From Candidatus Effluviviaceae Genus I sp. (GTDB taxonomy: Bacteria; Joyebacterota; Joyebacteria; Joyebacterales; Joyebacteraceae): 64,000 nucleotides of DNA. Location of the stretch: positions 62,001 through 126,000 of the forward strand of contig VGIX01000002.1 in NCBI GenBank assembly GCA_016867725.1, read 5' to 3'. The notes below the pieces were generated by a model. That model ran no database searches and was not told the DNA's origin. It saw nothing but the letters and a program-made list of their open reading frames with translations. Positions within the stretch are counted from its first letter, which is position 1. Every line of letters starts with the position of its first letter. This document shows positions 16,104-24,861 of the stretch, one piece after another. Position numbers and translations under genes: made by a program.

Positions 16104-18214
16104 GGATCCGCCGCATCAGGCTCGTGAACTTCAAGAGGTTCTCCGACCACGAGATCGTCCTCGATCCACGGCTCAACCTCATCGTCGGGCCCAACGAGTC
16201 GGGGAAGAGCACGGTGGTTGACGCCATCGGCACGGCGCTCTTCGGCGATGTCGCATCCAAGGCGCGCGCGGTGAAGGACCTTGAGCGGTGGGGCGCGTCC
16301 GGTGCGGTGAGGCTCGAGTTCGACTTCGATCACGGGACCGAGAGCTGGCGCCTGATCAAGGACTTCGGCGCGGGGCGCGTGGAGCTCACGCAGGCCGGCG
16401 ACGACCGTCGCATCAGCGATCGCGGCGAGGTGGACCGCCGCGTGCGCGAGATGATCGGGTTCGCGACGAGGGACGCGTTCGAGTCCGTCGCGGCAGTGCG
16501 ACAGGGTGAGCTCGCCGCGCTCGAGGGACGGGCCGGGTCGGCGCGGCGGAGCGAGCTCGTGCCGATGATCGAACGGAAGATGACGAGCTCGAGCGGCGCC
16601 GTCGACGCGGCGCGCGTCCTCGAGCGGATCGACGGGGAGGTCGCGCGCATCAAGGTGGGCCTCGAGCGCCCGGCGAAGGTCCCCGGCCCCCTCCAGGCCC
16701 TCCGCGAGGAGCGGCACCGGCTGGCCAAGGAACGCGCGAAGCACGAGGCAGGCTGGGCCGACAACCTCCGCTCGCGCAACGAGCTGAACAGGCTGCGCGA
16801 GGAGCTCGAGGACAACGAGCGGCACCTGTCTCAGATCGACGTAGCGCTCAAGCACGAGGAGAAGCGGCAGGACGACCTCTCGACGCTCGAGCGTGTCCGG
16901 AAGGCGCTCGATGAGAAGGAAGCGAAGATCGGCAGGATCCGCAAGCTCAAGGCGGACCTCGCGGCCGTCTGGGACCGGATTCCGGCGGGATCGAACGAGT
17001 ATGAGCGGCTTGCACGGGCTGCGAAGGCCGATCTGGACGCCGCCGAGCGGCGACTGGCGGACCTGAGCGACAGGGCGCCGTCGGGTCGACTGGGCTCGGT
17101 GGGCGGCCGCGCGGGGGTCGGGGCAGGGTCGGCCATCGTGACCGGCATCGTGCTCTTCCTCGCGGCGGTGTTCGGCGGCGATCTCAGGCTTCGCGTCCCC
17201 ATGGCCGCCGCGGGCCTCGCGGCGACGCTCGTCGGCCTTCTCCTGTCGCGACGGGCGCTCCGGATGTGGGCGTTCGCGCGGGAGTTCGACAGGGCCACGT
17301 TCGAGCGAGAAAAGCGCGAGGCGCTGCTGGCGACAGCGCTCTCCAAAGTCGGGTGCTCAAGCTACGCGGACTTCGAGCGCGCGGCGGGAGCGCAGGAGCG
17401 CGACCGGCACAGCGCCGAGGTCTGGAACGCCATGCTCGCTGAGATCTGCGGTGGACAGGACCACGACGCGGTGGAGGAGATGCTCCAGAGGGAGGCGGCC
17501 TCGTTGTCGCGCCAGAAGCAGGAGCTTGAGGGTGGCGCAGGGACCGCTCCGACGGGAGGACCGCTCGCGCCCTCGGAGTACGCGAAGCTCCGCGCCGAAC
17601 GCGAGCAGAGAACCGAGAGGCTCAAGGCGCTCCGCGAGTCGATCCCGCGGCTCGAGGGCCAGCTCGAGCAGGCCGAGGCGGGCGAGACCATCCCGGACCT
17701 CGAGGCGAAGTTCGAAGACGTCGAGCGGGAGATCGAGCGGCTCGACCGCAGACTGCGCGTGCTCACCATCGCGCGCGAGGCTCTGGCAAGCGCCATCGCG
17801 AGCACGAACAAGGAGGCCGCCTCCGCCCTCGAGCCCCTGGTGAGCCGCGTGCTCGGGCGCGTCACGCTGGACCGCTACGAGGCCGCCCGAGTCGGGCATG
17901 ACCTCGACGTGAGCGTCACGAACCCGGAGCGCCGCTCCGCGGGGCCCGCGACGCTGGGCGCCGGCGACCTCTCCGCCGGGACCGCCGATCAGCTGTACCT
18001 GGCCATCCGCTACGCGCTCCTTGAGTTCCTCTCTACGGCTGAGGGCGCGCCCTTCGTCCTGGACGACGCGCTCGTCAACTGCGACCCCGAGCGTCGCGCC
18101 GCCGGCCTCTCCCTGCTGCGCGAGATCGCGAAGGAACGTCAGGTGATCCTCTTCTCGTGCGAGGATCGGGGACGTGAGGCCGCCGACCAGGTCGTGCTCC
18201 TTCCGGCGCTCTGA
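16100..18214 (+). CDS. YhaN/SbcC-type SMC-like ATPase
   Basis: The 704-residue product is the ATPase partner of the upstream nuclease. The N-terminal Walker A reads GPNESGKST (about 31-39). The C-terminus has the signature LSAGTADQLYLAIRYAL and a Walker B FVLDDALVNCD. Between them are two charged coiled-coil arms. In place of a zinc hook, the centre (about 345-400) carries two adjacent hydrophobic helices flanked by basic residues, a feature of the YhaN branch, so the tip may insert in the membrane. The start GTG overlaps the nuclease stop by four bases. At 704 residues it is shorter than SbcC (about 1050). Confidence 0.85.
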   Translation: MRIRRIRLVNFKRFSDHEIVLDPRLNLIVGPNESGKSTVVDAIGTALFGDVASKARAVKDLERWGASGAVRLEFDFDHGTESWRLIKDFGAGRVELTQAGDDRRISDRGEVDRRVREMIGFATRDAFESVAAVRQGELAALEGRAGSARRSELVPMIERKMTSSSGAVDAARVLERIDGEVARIKVGLERPAKVPGPLQALREERHRLAKERAKHEAGWADNLRSRNELNRLREELEDNERHLSQIDVALKHEEKRQDDLSTLERVRKALDEKEAKIGRIRKLKADLAAVWDRIPAGSNEYERLARAAKADLDAAERRLADLSDRAPSGRLGSVGGRAGVGAGSAIVTGIVLFLAAVFGGDLRLRVPMAAAGLAATLVGLLLSRRALRMWAFAREFDRATFEREKREALLATALSKVGCSSYADFERAAGAQERDRHSAEVWNAMLAEICGGQDHDAVEEMLQREAASLSRQKQELEGGAGTAPTGGPLAPSEYAKLRAEREQRTERLKALRESIPRLEGQLEQAEAGETIPDLEAKFEDVEREIERLDRRLRVLTIAREALASAIASTNKEAASALEPLVSRVLGRVTLDRYEAARVGHDLDVSVTNPERRSAGPATLGAGDLSAGTADQLYLAIRYALLEFLSTAEGAPFVLDDALVNCDPERRAAGLSLLREIAKERQVILFSCEDRGREAADQVVLLPAL

Positions 18215-18296
18215 CGGTCCGAGCCTCGGCGACCGACTGAGCGACCGCTCACTTCTCACCAGATACGCCCCCCCCAAGGCCGGCCGGACCGCTCCC

Positions 18297-18314
18297 GTGG
18301 CATGGGACTTGCAT
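18297..18314 (+). promoter_or_regulatory. Sigma-54 (RpoN) promoter of the kinase/GGDEF operon
   Basis: GTGGCATGGGACTTGCAT matches the -24/-12 consensus, with GG at 18299-18300 and GC at 18311-18312 and exactly ten bases between. Transcription should start near 18324, about 117 bases before the kinase gene. The leader contains a perfect 8-bp hairpin (CCCCGGAC...GTCCGGGG, about 18390-18413). Confidence 0.72.
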
Positions 18315-18440
18315 TTCACAGTGCCCTGAGCGACCGATGGCTAGAACGCTGATGGGGCACACCATGGAGGGGCGAGGCGCCGCCAGTCCCCCGGACAGGC
18401 GTCCGGGGACGGCTCGGAGTTCGCCACGCCGAACTGCATC

Positions 18441-20561
18441 ATGCACGAGACCAGGGTGACGGTGGGCGGCAACTGCATGACCGGGAACGACATTCCGGGC
18501 CGGTCGTGGTGGTTGGCCGCGGCGGTCGGGCTCACGATGCTCGCCATCGCGACGACGGGGATCACGCGGCTCGACTGGGGAGCCGTCGGGATCATGACCG
18601 CGCTGGGGCTCGGAACCGGCCTCTTCGCGTTCCCCATCGGCCGCGGCTCCTTCGTCTCGTTCAGCGCGGCCGTGTTCGTCGCGTCGCTGGCGCTCTTCGG
18701 GACATCGGTGGCAGTGTGGGTCGTCGCCGCCACGACCGTGATCCTCAACACGCTTGTCTTCCGCAGGAACCTGCGATCGGCGCTGGCCGACACGGGCGCG
18801 CAGGTCATCGCCGCCGCGGCGGCGGGACTCGCGTACCGGGCGATCGGAGGAAGGCTCGTGCCCACGAGCATGACCCTGCTGGACGCGGCCCGCTGTTTCG
18901 TCATGTTCGTCACGTTCGGCGCCGTGGCTTCTACGATGCGCGCCATCGCCTCTGTCACCGTCCGGAACCCGCTGTGGGAGTACGCGCGGTGGATCGCCGG
19001 CCGCGGCGTGATCATCGAACTGGCGATGCTCCCGCTCGCGCTCCTGCTCATCGCCTCGTACACGCCCGGCGAGCCCGCGACCTTCCCGCTGCTCGCCATC
19101 GTGCTCATGGTATCGAGCGCGGCCGGCAAGGCGCTGTGGGATGCGCGCGAGGCGCTGCTGAAGCGCGTCGGCGAGCTCAAAGTGCTCAACGCGGCGGCGC
19201 GCGCGCTGTCCGAAGCCAGGCATCTTCCCGACGTGGCGACGACGCTGCGCGGGTACGCGGCTCAGCTGCTCGGAGCGCGGACGGTCGCGCTCTCGCTGCT
19301 CCACGAGACCACGGGCCAGGTCGAGTCGTTCGCGACGCCGGACGACGCCGCGCCAGCCGGGGGACCGCACTGCCCCTCCGCGGCGGAGGCCTGGGTCATG
19401 AGACACCGTCTGCCGCTCGTCACCGCGGATCCGGCGGCTCACTGCCCTGAGGAGTGGCTGCGTTCTCCGGAGAGCCGCCCGGCGACGGGAACGTGGCTCG
19501 GAGTGCCCCTGATGAGGGGGGAGAAGCTGATCGGCGTGCTGTCCGTCCTCGGAAGCGGGCGCAGGTCGCTCTCGCAGCAGGATGCGGAGCTCCTGAGCGC
19601 TCTCGGCAATCAGGTGGCCCGAGTGGTCGACAACGTTCGTCTCTACGAGAGGCTCGAGGAGTCGCGCGCCGATCTCGAACGGTGGAACAGGACGCTCGAA
19701 ACGAGGGTCGAGGAACGCACGCGCGAGCTCGACAGGGCGCTCGCCTCGCTCGAGGAGCTCAACGACGACCTCGAGCGGCGCGTCGAGGAGCGGACGAAGG
19801 AGCTTCAGGACATCCAGGAGAAGGTCGTGCAGTCGGGTCGTCTCGCCGCGGTGGGGGAACTGGCGGCGGGCATCGCGCACGAGCTGAACAACCCGCTCGC
19901 CGGCATTCTCGGCTACTCGCAGTACGACCTCGAGCGCGTGATGGAGCGTCAGGACCAGGGGCTGTCGGCCGACGAGGCGCGGCACATCGCGACGCACATG
20001 CGACACATCGAGCGGGAGGCCCAGCGCTGCAAGCGCATCGTGGAGAACCTGCTCACGTTCTCGCGAGGGGCGAGGTCGGGCACGGCGACCCTGGATGTCA
20101 ACGAGATCGTGGAGAGCACACTGGAGTGCACCGAGCGGCAGCTGGCCATGCGGGGCATTGAGGTCGACGTCGAACTCGATCGCGCGCTCCCGTGCATCGT
20201 GGGCGACCCACAGGGCCTTCAGCAGGTGTTCGCCAACATCGTCCTGAACGCCCGCAACGCCATGGCGAGCGGCGGCAGGCTCACGGTTCGGACATGGAAG
20301 ACGGAGAGCGGGAGCGGCGCGGGGCAGGTTGCCGTCAGGTTCGAAGACACCGGCGACGGCATCACGAACGGTGATCTGATGCGGGTGTTCGAACCGTTCT
20401 ACACGACCCGCGCAGACAAGGAAGGCGCCGGGCTCGGGCTGTCGGTGAGCTATGGCATCGTGCGCGAGCACGGCGGCGAGATCGACGTGGAGAGCGACAA
20501 GGGTCGCGGAGCGGCCTTCACGGTGCGTCTGCCCGTGAACACGGCCGGCCCGAGGGCCTGA
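18441..20561 (+). CDS. Membrane sensor histidine kinase with GAF domain
   Basis: The 706-residue product has about seven to eight N-terminal helices (about 15-235), a GAF-like domain (about 245-400, LLGARTVALSLLHE to ALGNQVARVVDN) and a coiled coil with two VEERT-E-L repeats (about 405-455). A HisKA domain follows with H-box GIAHELNNPLAG (H480), then a HATPase_c domain with NIVLNARNAM, DTGDGI and GLGLSVSYGIV. The N-Pro-Leu H-box resembles NtrB/AtoS-type kinases. There is no receiver in the protein; the REC-GGDEF gene 32 bases downstream is the obvious partner. An in-frame ATG at 18477 is an alternative start. A sigma-54 promoter lies upstream at 18297-18314. Confidence 0.88.
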   Translation: MHETRVTVGGNCMTGNDIPGRSWWLAAAVGLTMLAIATTGITRLDWGAVGIMTALGLGTGLFAFPIGRGSFVSFSAAVFVASLALFGTSVAVWVVAATTVILNTLVFRRNLRSALADTGAQVIAAAAAGLAYRAIGGRLVPTSMTLLDAARCFVMFVTFGAVASTMRAIASVTVRNPLWEYARWIAGRGVIIELAMLPLALLLIASYTPGEPATFPLLAIVLMVSSAAGKALWDAREALLKRVGELKVLNAAARALSEARHLPDVATTLRGYAAQLLGARTVALSLLHETTGQVESFATPDDAAPAGGPHCPSAAEAWVMRHRLPLVTADPAAHCPEEWLRSPESRPATGTWLGVPLMRGEKLIGVLSVLGSGRRSLSQQDAELLSALGNQVARVVDNVRLYERLEESRADLERWNRTLETRVEERTRELDRALASLEELNDDLERRVEERTKELQDIQEKVVQSGRLAAVGELAAGIAHELNNPLAGILGYSQYDLERVMERQDQGLSADEARHIATHMRHIEREAQRCKRIVENLLTFSRGARSGTATLDVNEIVESTLECTERQLAMRGIEVDVELDRALPCIVGDPQGLQQVFANIVLNARNAMASGGRLTVRTWKTESGSGAGQVAVRFEDTGDGITNGDLMRVFEPFYTTRADKEGAGLGLSVSYGIVREHGGEIDVESDKGRGAAFTVRLPVNTAGPRA

Positions 20562-20592
20562 GGCGAGGGCCGCAGCCGATCGGGGGAAACAC

Positions 20593-21561
20593 GTGCTGGC
20601 GCCGGGAGAGCTGGTGGGCAGGCCGGAGGGGGAGAAGACACCCCCTCCTCGCGTCCTGATCGTGGACGACGAGGAGATCATGCGCGAGTTCCTCAGGGAG
20701 GTGCTCGGGGACGACGGCTATGCCATCGAGCTTGCCTGCTCCGGCCGCGAGGCCGTCGAGAAGATGTCCGCGTCACAGTACGATGTGGTCGTGACGGACA
20801 TCGTGATGCCGGAGCTGGACGGGCTCGGCGTGGTCGCCGCCGCCAAGAAGCTGCCGTACGACGTCGACGTCATTGTGATGACCGGCTATGCGTCCATGGA
20901 CACGGCCGTCGAATCCATGAAGCTGGGCGCGCGCGACTACATCACCAAGCCGTTCAACATCGACCAGATCAGGATCATCGTGTCCAATGCGCTGGCCGAG
21001 CGCGAGCTCAAGCGGAAGGCCGCGGAAGGGGAGTTCTACAAGGAGCTCTCCCGGAAGGACGGGCTGACCGACCTCTACAACCACAGGTTCTTCCACCAGC
21101 TTCTCGAGACGGAGGTCGGACGGGCGGCGCGATACAACCGCGTCGTCAGCCTGCTCATGATCGACATCGACGACTTCAAGACGTACAACGACGCGCACGG
21201 ACACCCGGCGGGCGATGCGGCGCTGCGCAGACTGGCCTACCTGCTCCGGCACTCGTCGCGGAACTGCGACTACGTGGCGCGATACGGAGGCGAGGAGTTC
21301 GCCATCATCGTACCCGAGGTCGCTGCCGACGCCGCGCTTCGGATGGGCGAGCGCATCCGGAGCATCATCGAGTCCTCGGAGTTCGAGGGCGAGGACATCA
21401 TGCCCGGCGGCCGTCTCACGATCAGCATCGGCGTCGCGACGTTTCCCTCGCATGCGCAGAGCCAGGACGATCTCCTGACGCACGCCGACCGCGCGCTGTA
21501 CCAGGCGAAGACCGCCGGGAAGAACGCGGTCGTGCTCTACGGCGGTGAGAGCGTGAACTAG
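20593..21561 (+). CDS. Response regulator with GGDEF domain (diguanylate cyclase, PleD/WspR type)
   Basis: The 322-residue product joins an N-terminal receiver (about 18-135; acidic pair VDDEE, phospho-acceptor D69 in VTDIVMPELDG, K in YITKPFN) to a GGDEF domain (about 155-320). The active site is GGEEF (232-236), so c-di-GMP synthesis is expected. The inhibitory I-site RxxD is present as RNCD (223-226), five residues before it, indicating product feedback. The GTG at 20593 follows GGGGGAA. It is encoded directly behind the kinase and is probably its target. A strong hairpin at 21592-21637 ends the operon. Confidence 0.93.
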   Translation: MLAPGELVGRPEGEKTPPPRVLIVDDEEIMREFLREVLGDDGYAIELACSGREAVEKMSASQYDVVVTDIVMPELDGLGVVAAAKKLPYDVDVIVMTGYASMDTAVESMKLGARDYITKPFNIDQIRIIVSNALAERELKRKAAEGEFYKELSRKDGLTDLYNHRFFHQLLETEVGRAARYNRVVSLLMIDIDDFKTYNDAHGHPAGDAALRRLAYLLRHSSRNCDYVARYGGEEFAIIVPEVAADAALRMGERIRSIIESSEFEGEDIMPGGRLTISIGVATFPSHAQSQDDLLTHADRALYQAKTAGKNAVVLYGGESVN

Positions 21562-21591
21562 GGTCCCGCGGTCGACCGGGCGCGCGGGGTC

Positions 21592-21637
21592 GACGAGCGC
21601 GCTCTCGGCGGAGCGTTCCGCCGGGGGCGCGCTCGTC
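21592..21637 (+). terminator. Nested hairpin terminator-like structure after the GGDEF gene
   Basis: An outer stem GACGAGCGCGC (21592-21602) with GCGCGCTCGTC (21627-21637) encloses an inner stem CGGCGGA/TCCGCCG. No T-run is present; the position between two transcription units supports termination. Confidence 0.6.
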
Positions 21638-21675
21638 TGCTGTCGTGAGGGACGAGGCGGGAGCGGCCCGAGTCG

Positions 21676-21704
21676 TTGACACGACGCCCCCCCTCTGGTA
21701 GCGT
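21676..21704 (+). promoter_or_regulatory. Sigma-70-type promoter of tadA and the following tRNAs
   Basis: TTGACA at 21676-21681, a 17-base spacer and TAGCGT at 21699-21704 lie 26 bases before the tadA start. Confidence 0.68.
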
Positions 21705-21730
21705 GTTCCGCGCTGCGGTGGGGGAGGCCC

Positions 21731-22210
21731 GTGACGACGGCGCTCGACAGGCGGGACAGCGCGTTCATGGCGGTCGCCCTCGACGAGGCCCGAATGGCCC
21801 TCGACGAGGGCGAGGTTCCTGTGGGCGCCGTGGTGGTGCTTGGGGGGAGGGTCCTCGGCCGCGGGCACAACCAGGTCGAGGCGACGCGCGACCCCACCGC
21901 TCACGCGGAGATCATCGCTCTCGGCGCGGCGTGCAGGGCCGTCGAGGTACCGCGCTTGACTGGGGCGACGCTCTACGCTACGATGGAGCCGTGCCCGATG
22001 TGCGCGGGGGCCATCGTGCAGGCGCGGGTGGCGCGACTCGTGTACGCGTGCGCGGATCCCAGGGCGGGCTACTGCGGGTCGCTGGGCAACATCGCCGACG
22101 ATCCGAGACTCAACCACCGGGTCGCCGTGTCGTCGGGAGTGATGGCCGAGCAGGCCTCGGCGCTGCTCGCGGCGTTCTTCGAGGCTCTTCGGGCCCGGGG
22201 CAGAACGTAG
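21731..22210 (+). CDS. tadA: tRNA-specific adenosine deaminase
   Basis: It converts A34 of tRNA-Arg(ACG) to inosine. The 159-residue product has the cytidine-deaminase zinc site: HAE (H58, catalytic E60) and PCPMC (C88, C91), plus the N-terminal MAVALDEARMALDEGEVPVGAV helix typical of TadA. The GTG at 21731 follows GGGGGAGG. Its tRNA substrate is encoded at 13259-13335. The order tadA, SRP RNA, dnaX, ebfC, recR is shared with Bacillus, which supports the assignment over other deaminases. Confidence 0.93.
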   Translation: MTTALDRRDSAFMAVALDEARMALDEGEVPVGAVVVLGGRVLGRGHNQVEATRDPTAHAEIIALGAACRAVEVPRLTGATLYATMEPCPMCAGAIVQARVARLVYACADPRAGYCGSLGNIADDPRLNHRVAVSSGVMAEQASALLAAFFEALRARGRT

Positions 22211-22225
22211 CGTCGCCGGGGGACA

Positions 22226-22315
22226 GGTGGGGTGACGGAGTTGGTCGATCGTGGCGGTCTCGAAAACCGTTGTACCCTCTGGGTACCGTGGGTTCGAATC
22301 CCACCCCCACCGCCA
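22226..22315 (+). tRNA. tRNA-Ser (anticodon CGA)
   Basis: Acceptor GGTGGGG pairs with CCCCACC. The anticodon loop CTCGAAA gives CGA. It has a long variable arm and an encoded CCA, and begins 15 bases after the tadA stop, probably on the same transcript. Confidence 0.94.
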
Positions 22316-22325
22316 GTCGAGACCC

Positions 22326-22417
<92 letters not shown>

Positions 22418-22447
22418 CCAGTCGACTCTGTAGGACCAAGGACCTGT

Positions 22448-22523
22448 GGGGATGTAGCTCAGCTGGGAGAGCGCTGCCTTCGCAAGGCAGAGGTCGGCGG
22501 TTCGATCCCGCTCATCTCCACCA
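22448..22523 (+). tRNA. tRNA-Ala (anticodon CGC)
   Basis: The 76-base gene has acceptor GGGGATG with CATCTCC, D-arm GCTCAGCTGGGAGAGC, anticodon loop TTCGCAA (CGC) and an encoded CCA. Confidence 0.93.
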
Positions 22524-22530
22524 ACCCTTC

Positions 22531-22559
22531 GGGGCCCGCTCATGTCCGGAGCGGGCCCC
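22531..22559 (+). terminator. Hairpin terminator after tRNA-Ala
   Basis: GGGGCCCGCTC (22531-22541) pairs with GAGCGGGCCCC (22549-22559) over 11 bp, seven bases after the tRNA. No T-run follows. Confidence 0.6.
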
Positions 22560-22580
22560 GCTGACGGTGAACCCATGTGA

Positions 22581-22854
22581 GCCGGCACGCTAGACGGGGA
22601 GCTAGCGGTGCCCTGTGACCCGCAAGCCGCTTCAGCGGGGTCGAACACCCAACCGAGGCCCTGTCGCCTCCGGCCGCGGGCGCGGAGAAGTGGCGATGAA
22701 GGCCAGGTCCCGCGCAATCGAGTCCGGCGAACCCGGTCAGGGCCGGAAGGCAGCAGCCGTAAGCCGATCCCTCGATGTGCCGCGGGGGCGCTTGGCCGGA
22801 GCCAACTGGCCGTGACCGCACCGGAGACGGGGGTCGAGTCGGGCGCGTGCCGGC
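22581..22854 (+). ncRNA. ffs: Large bacterial signal recognition particle RNA (Alu-domain type)
   Basis: The SRP core hairpin is clear: CCGGTCAGGGCCGGAAGGCA with GCAGCC, holding the GGAA tetraloop and the Ffh-binding internal loops. The 5' part GCTAGACGGGG with GCTAGCGGTGCCCTGT matches the 5' Alu-like region of the Bacillus scRNA. The termini GCCGGCACGC (22581-22590) and GCGTGCCGGC (22845-22854) pair perfectly over 10 bp. The length is therefore 274 bases, close to the 271-base Bacillus RNA and unlike the 114-base E. coli 4.5S RNA. It works with Ffh and FtsY (encoded at 58094) in membrane protein targeting. Confidence 0.9.
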
Positions 22855-22890
22855 AGATGCTCCTTCACGAACACGGGGTATCCCGAAGCC

Positions 22891-24513
22891 ATGTCGTATC
22901 TCGTGCTGGCGAGGAAGTGGCGCCCTGAGACCTTCTCGCAGGTCGTGGGGCAGCGACACGTCGTCACGACCCTGTCGGCCGCCGTGCGCACCGACAGGAT
23001 CGGGCACGCCTACCTGTTCACAGGACCCCGGGGCGTGGGCAAGACCACGATCGCGAGGGTCCTCGCCAAGGCGCTCAACTGCGAGAAGGGCCCCACCGAC
23101 GAGCCGTGTCTCGCCTGCGACTCGTGCCGCGAGATCGCATCGGGCAAGAGCCTCGACGTGATCGAGATCGACGGCGCGTCGAACCGGAAGATCGAGGACG
23201 CGCGGGGCATCCGAGAGACCGTGCAGTACGCGCCGCTCTCCGGCCGCAAGAAGGTGTACATCATCGACGAAGCGCACATGCTCACGCGCGAGGCGTTCAA
23301 CGCGCTCCTCAAGACGATCGAGGAGCCGCCGCCGCACGTGGTCTTCGTGCTCGCGACGACTGAGCCGTCGAAGATCCCCGACACGATCACCTCGCGCTGT
23401 CAACGGTTCGACTTCCACCGCGTGAGCGCCGCGGACATGGAGGCCCGCCTCAGGCACATCGCACAGGCCGAGGGCGTCCGCGTGAGCGACGGTGCGGTCA
23501 GGCTGCTTGCGGCCCGGGCCGACGGGAGCATGCGCGACGCGGAGAGCCTGTTCGACCAGCTGCTCGCGACCGGATCGGGCGACGTGGGCGCGGACGACGT
23601 GGCGGCCATTCTGGGGATCCCGCGCGTCGAGGTCTTCCGGTCGCTCTCCGACGCGATCGCGGCTCGCGACACGAGGGCGGCCCTCGGGGCGTTCACATCC
23701 GCGTTGGACGCCGGCTTCGACCCGAGGGACCTCATCGACGGCCTCGTGGAGCACCTGCGCGATCTCCTCGTGAGGACGGCGACCGGCGAGCCGGGTGCGC
23801 CGGATGTCGGAGACGGTCCGGAGACGCCCGCGCGCGCCCTCACCGAGGACCAGCTCGTGAGGCTTCTCAGGATCGCGGCCGAGACGCAGGCGCAGGCGCG
23901 CTGGACCACCCAGCCGTCCCTCATGGTCGAGCTCGCCCTGGCGCGCATGGCGCGGCTGCCGAGAACGGTGGAGATCGAGGAGATCGTCCGCGCGCTTGCC
24001 GCGGCCTCGGGAGGTTCGGGGCACGCGGGAGGCGCCACGCCCCCAGGAGGAACTCCGGCGTCAGGCGACGCGGGCGCAGGGAGCGCCGGTCCGTCCCAGG
24101 GACGCGGTGGAACGGCAGCGGCGGCGGGCCGTCCGGCCGCCCGAGGCGAGCAGTGGGCGCTCGTGGTCGAGCGCGTGAAGGCACGCAAGCCCGCGCTCGG
24201 CGCGTTTCTCACCGAAGCCGTGGCCTCGCCGCTGACGGACGGGCGGCTCGGCGTGCTCATTCCGAACGGGTCGAACTTCCATCGGCAGCAGCTTCAGGAC
24301 CGGGCCAACATGACGCTTCTCGAGCAGGCCGCGGGCGACGTCTACGGCAAGCCCGTGAAGCTCAGCCTCACGTTCGCGGAGGCCGCCAGGGCAGTGCCCG
24401 CGCCCGCCGCCGCGCCGCAGAGGCGCGAGGCGGGCGATGGCGAGGACCCGATGGTGCGCAAGGTGCTGGAGATGTTCGACGGCGAGATCACTGACACGCG
24501 CGCGGAGGAGTGA
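22891..24513 (+). CDS. dnaX: DNA polymerase III subunit gamma/tau
   Basis: This is the clamp-loader ATPase of the replisome. The 540-residue product has the N-terminal signature MSYLVLARKWRPETF, Walker A GPRGVGKTT, a four-cysteine zinc module (CEKGPTDEPCLACDSC), Walker B IIDEAHML and the sensor 1 region LATTEPSKIP. A Gly/Ala/Pro-rich linker (about 370-420) precedes a C-terminal domain III/V. There is no obvious slippery A- or T-run in the GC-rich sequence, so a frameshifted gamma form is not indicated. It begins 36 bases after the SRP RNA and ends six bases before ebfC. Confidence 0.95.
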   Translation: MSYLVLARKWRPETFSQVVGQRHVVTTLSAAVRTDRIGHAYLFTGPRGVGKTTIARVLAKALNCEKGPTDEPCLACDSCREIASGKSLDVIEIDGASNRKIEDARGIRETVQYAPLSGRKKVYIIDEAHMLTREAFNALLKTIEEPPPHVVFVLATTEPSKIPDTITSRCQRFDFHRVSAADMEARLRHIAQAEGVRVSDGAVRLLAARADGSMRDAESLFDQLLATGSGDVGADDVAAILGIPRVEVFRSLSDAIAARDTRAALGAFTSALDAGFDPRDLIDGLVEHLRDLLVRTATGEPGAPDVGDGPETPARALTEDQLVRLLRIAAETQAQARWTTQPSLMVELALARMARLPRTVEIEEIVRALAAASGGSGHAGGATPPGGTPASGDAGAGSAGPSQGRGGTAAAAGRPAARGEQWALVVERVKARKPALGAFLTEAVASPLTDGRLGVLIPNGSNFHRQQLQDRANMTLLEQAAGDVYGKPVKLSLTFAEAARAVPAPAAAPQRREAGDGEDPMVRKVLEMFDGEITDTRAEE

Positions 24514-24519
24514 CGCTTC

Positions 24520-24828
24520 ATGGCCCCGGACCTGGGGAGGATCCTCAAGGAGGCGCAGAAGCTCGAGAAGCGCCTCGAGGAAGCCCGGAAGGCCCTCGAG
24601 ACGATGACGGTCGAGGGGACCGCCGGCGGCGGGGCCGTGCGCGTCGTCATGAACGGCCACAAGGACGTCCGGAGCGTCAGCATCGAGCCGAGCGTCCTGG
24701 AGGGAGGGGACGCGGCCATGCTGGAGGACCTCCTCCTCTCCGCGTTCCGCGACGCGAAGCAGCGGTGCGACGACCTGATCGCCCGCGAGATGGGCAAGCT
24801 CGGCACGGCCGGATTGCCGGGGCTGTGA
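24520..24828 (+). CDS. YbaB/EbfC-family nucleoid-associated protein
   Basis: The 102-residue product is a small DNA-binding protein thought to act as a dimer on the nucleoid. An N-terminal charged helix (LGRILKEAQKLEKRLEEARKALE) is followed by the beta hairpin GGGAVRVVMNGHKDVRSVSIEP and a C-terminal helix, which is the full YbaB fold. It lies between dnaX and recR, its usual place. Confidence 0.93.
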   Translation: MAPDLGRILKEAQKLEKRLEEARKALETMTVEGTAGGGAVRVVMNGHKDVRSVSIEPSVLEGGDAAMLEDLLLSAFRDAKQRCDDLIAREMGKLGTAGLPGL

Positions 24829-24861
24829 CGCCGGGCCCGCGCAGCGAGGGAACGCGCAGCC

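Noticed and set aside
18336-18458. A possible 40-codon leader peptide after the sigma-54 promoter
   Set aside because: No ribosome binding site precedes its ATG, the composition is Arg/Pro-rich, and it spans hairpins in the leader.
22891-24513. Programmed frameshift in dnaX
   Set aside because: There is no A- or T-rich slippery run with a following stem; the frame is continuous to the end of tau.
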